Shown here one piece after another: positions 62,827 through 64,000 of a stretch of 64,000 nucleotides of DNA (its first letter is position 1; each line of letters opens with the position of its first letter). Under the pieces are notes generated by a model that worked only from the letters and a program-made list of their open reading frames with translations, did no database searches and had not been told where the DNA came from. A program made the position numbers and the translations under genes. The DNA comes from Bog-473 sp963745175 (GTDB lineage Bacteria > Actinomycetota > Acidimicrobiia > Acidimicrobiales > RAAP-2): the NCBI GenBank assembly GCA_963745175.1, contig CAVUWK010000003.1, positions 62,001-126,000 of the forward strand. The letters run 5' to 3'.

Positions 62827-63672
62827 TTACCGGATCGGTGTCCAGCCGCTCGAGAGGTGGTTTCCGGCGTCGACATCGAGGGTGATCCCGGTGATCTGCC
62901 GGGCGTCGTCGGAGAGCAGGAAGCAAACCGCCGCGGCGATGTCCTCTGCCTCAGTCAGCCGGCCCAGCGGGAGAGCCGAACCCGCCGCCGCACCGCCGTC
63001 GGCCTTCCAGATGGGTCGGGTCGCCGTGGTGCGCACGAGACCGGGACTGACGGCGTTCACCCGCACACCTTTGTTGGCCAGATCGGCCGCCATGGTGCGC
63101 GTCATGGCGTTCAGCGCAGCCTTGGCCGATGCGTAGGACACCATGGCCGAGGTCGTCTTGTGCGGTGAGCCGCTCGAAATGGTGACGACCGACCCGGCGT
63201 TGTCGCCGAGCCCGCGGGCCAACGCGGCACGGATCAACGCGAGGGCCGGCCAGGTGTTGAGGCGGAACGTTTCGAGCAGCTGCTCCTCGCTGATGGCGTC
63301 GAACGAGAGCTGGTACGGGGCGCCGCCCAGCGTGCTGACGACCAGGTCGATGCGGCCGAAGGCCTCGATGGCCTTGTCGGTGAGCATCGACACGGCCGTC
63401 TCGGTGTCCATGGACCCGGCGACGCCGGCGACGTCGAGCCCTTGGGCGCGGAAGGCGGCCTCGGACGAGGCCACCCGGTCCTCGTCGCGGCCGTTGATGA
63501 CGACCGACGCGCCCTCTCGGGCCAGACGGAGTGCGCAGGATCTGCCGATGCTCGGATCGGCGGTCGATCCGGTGACGATGGCGACCTGACCGGAGAACCG
63601 TTTGGCCTTCCCGGTGGGGGCCGCGTCAATCCCGGCATCCGCGGCCTGCTCGGCTGATCCCATGCGCTGCAT
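62827..63672 (-). CDS. Short-chain dehydrogenase/reductase
   Basis: A 281-aa Rossmann-fold enzyme. The NAD motif is VAIVTGSTADPSIGRSCALRLA, a slightly altered TGxxxGxG; NGRDEDR gives nucleotide specificity, and SYASAKAALNAM has the catalytic Tyr-x-x-x-Lys. ALPLGRLTEAEDIAAAVCFLLSD and GITLDVDAGNHLS end the fold. It lies next to acyl-CoA synthetase and LLM genes, in keeping with a dehydrogenase in fatty or aromatic acid breakdown. An ATG at 63672 is the likely start, with another 9 nt downstream. Confidence 0.88.
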   Translation of the reverse strand: MQRMGSAEQAADAGIDAAPTGKAKRFSGQVAIVTGSTADPSIGRSCALRLAREGASVVINGRDEDRVASSEAAFRAQGLDVAGVAGSMDTETAVSMLTDKAIEAFGRIDLVVSTLGGAPYQLSFDAISEEQLLETFRLNTWPALALIRAALARGLGDNAGSVVTISSGSPHKTTSAMVSYASAKAALNAMTRTMAADLANKGVRVNAVSPGLVRTTATRPIWKADGGAAAGSALPLGRLTEAEDIAAAVCFLLSDDARQITGITLDVDAGNHLSSGWTPIR

Positions 63673-63697
63673 CTTGTCCCACGCCGTCGATGGGGCG

Positions 63698-63717
63698 CCA
63701 CGACGCGCGTCTCGTGG
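63698..63717. promoter_or_regulatory. Inverted repeat in the SDR/MDR divergent promoter
   Basis: CCACGA at 63698-63703 and TCGTGG at 63712-63717 form an inverted repeat with an 8-nt spacer, with partial complementarity on each side (GCG and GGC). It lies in the 66-nt gap between two divergent starts, so it is a good candidate operator controlling both. Confidence 0.45.
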
Positions 63718-63738
63718 GGCCATCACGTACGGTGTGGC

Positions 63739-64000
63739 GTGGAGGCCTGGCAGGTCCAACGGCACGGACCACCCCGCGACGCGCTCCGACGTGTCGTCGT
63801 CGCTGAGCCGGTTCCGGGTCCGGGTGAACTGCGGCTGCGGGTCCGCGCTGCGGGCATCGGGCTCCCGGATGCGCTCCTGTGCCGCGGGACGTACGCGTTC
63901 TCCCCGAGGCTCCCGTTCGTCCCTGGTCAAGAGGTGTGCGGCACGGTCGATGCCGTGGGTTCGGGCGTGCCGCTGCCCCTCGGCGCGCGGCTGATGGCGG
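63739..64000 (+). CDS. MDR-family zinc/quinone oxidoreductase, 5' end only
   Basis: This gene runs off the right edge. It starts at a GTG (63739) and begins VEAWQVQRHGPPRDALRRVV, then EPVPGPGELRLRVRAAGIGL and PDALLCRGTYAFSPRLPFVPGQEVCGTVDAVG, each fragmentary but clearly the N-terminal GroES-like domain of medium-chain NADPH:quinone or alcohol dehydrogenases. VPGQEVCGTV is the characteristic Gly-Gly/Glu-Val segment. Only 87 codons are visible. It is divergent from the SDR gene and likely shares its promoter region. Confidence 0.85.
   Translation, partial: MEAWQVQRHGPPRDALRRVVVAEPVPGPGELRLRVRAAGIGLPDALLCRGTYAFSPRLPFVPGQEVCGTVDAVGSGVPLPLGARLMA

Overview
The window is about 70% GC, densely packed, and carries genes typical of Actinomycetota. 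The left third keeps the gene order that mycobacteria have around their chromosome origin: jag, rsmG, parA, parB, a cwlM-like gene, trxA, trxB, murJ, a DUF6049 gene and pcnA, then ino1, padR, DUF5318, panB, rpsF, ssb, rpsR, rplI and dnaB. Two parS sites lie before parA. Together with the propeller-like GYWLV..DGGIF repeats and many lipid and F420-type enzymes, this suggests an Acidimicrobiia-like actinobacterium. That placement is an inference; no rRNA gene is present to test it. I saw no tRNA, rRNA, CRISPR array or insertion sequence.

Layout. 0-11.3 kb: chromosome segregation, cell wall and thioredoxin block. 11.3-20 kb: tRNA CCA addition, inositol phosphate synthesis with its PadR regulator, pantothenate synthesis, the S6-SSB-S18-L9 operon and the replicative helicase. 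20-25.3 kb: a HAD phosphatase, a small flavin or F420 enzyme, then a five-gene leftward operon. That operon encodes a MauD-like thioredoxin-fold protein, a small unknown, a MauE-like membrane protein, a Tat-exported Cys-rich protein resembling the methylamine dehydrogenase light chain fused to six propeller-like repeats, and a second membrane protein. 25.4-27.3 kb: an amidohydrolase and a class II aldolase. 27.3-30.4 kb: an end-joining-like operon of a LigD-type polymerase, a PHP phosphoesterase and an ATP-dependent DNA ligase. 30.8-39.7 kb: deacetylase, exporter, SDR, peroxiredoxin, an orphan response regulator, flavin/F420 enzyme, acyltransferase and patatin genes. 39.7-44.7 kb: a two-component system in one operon with an ABC-2 exporter, and a divergent ECF sigma factor with an HC2-like zinc motif. 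44.9-48.3 kb: a MacB/FtsX-type exporter. 48.3-55.6 kb: a dioxygenase, a Tat-lipoprotein amidohydrolase, membrane proteins, a DapB-like dehydrogenase and a second sigma factor coupled to a repeat-rich membrane protein. 55.8-60.05 kb: an SNF2 helicase and SWIM-domain pair broken by about ten frameshifts. 60-64 kb: acyl-CoA synthetase, LLM flavin enzyme, SDR and the start of an MDR oxidoreductase, a set that suggests fatty-acid or aromatic-acid catabolism.

The most interesting parts are the Mau-like operon, the polymerase-PHP-ligase operon that mirrors the domain order of LigD, the catalytically dead CwlM homologue, an 11-nt-phased direct-repeat array beside the orphan response regulator, and the frameshift cluster in the SNF2/SWIM pair.
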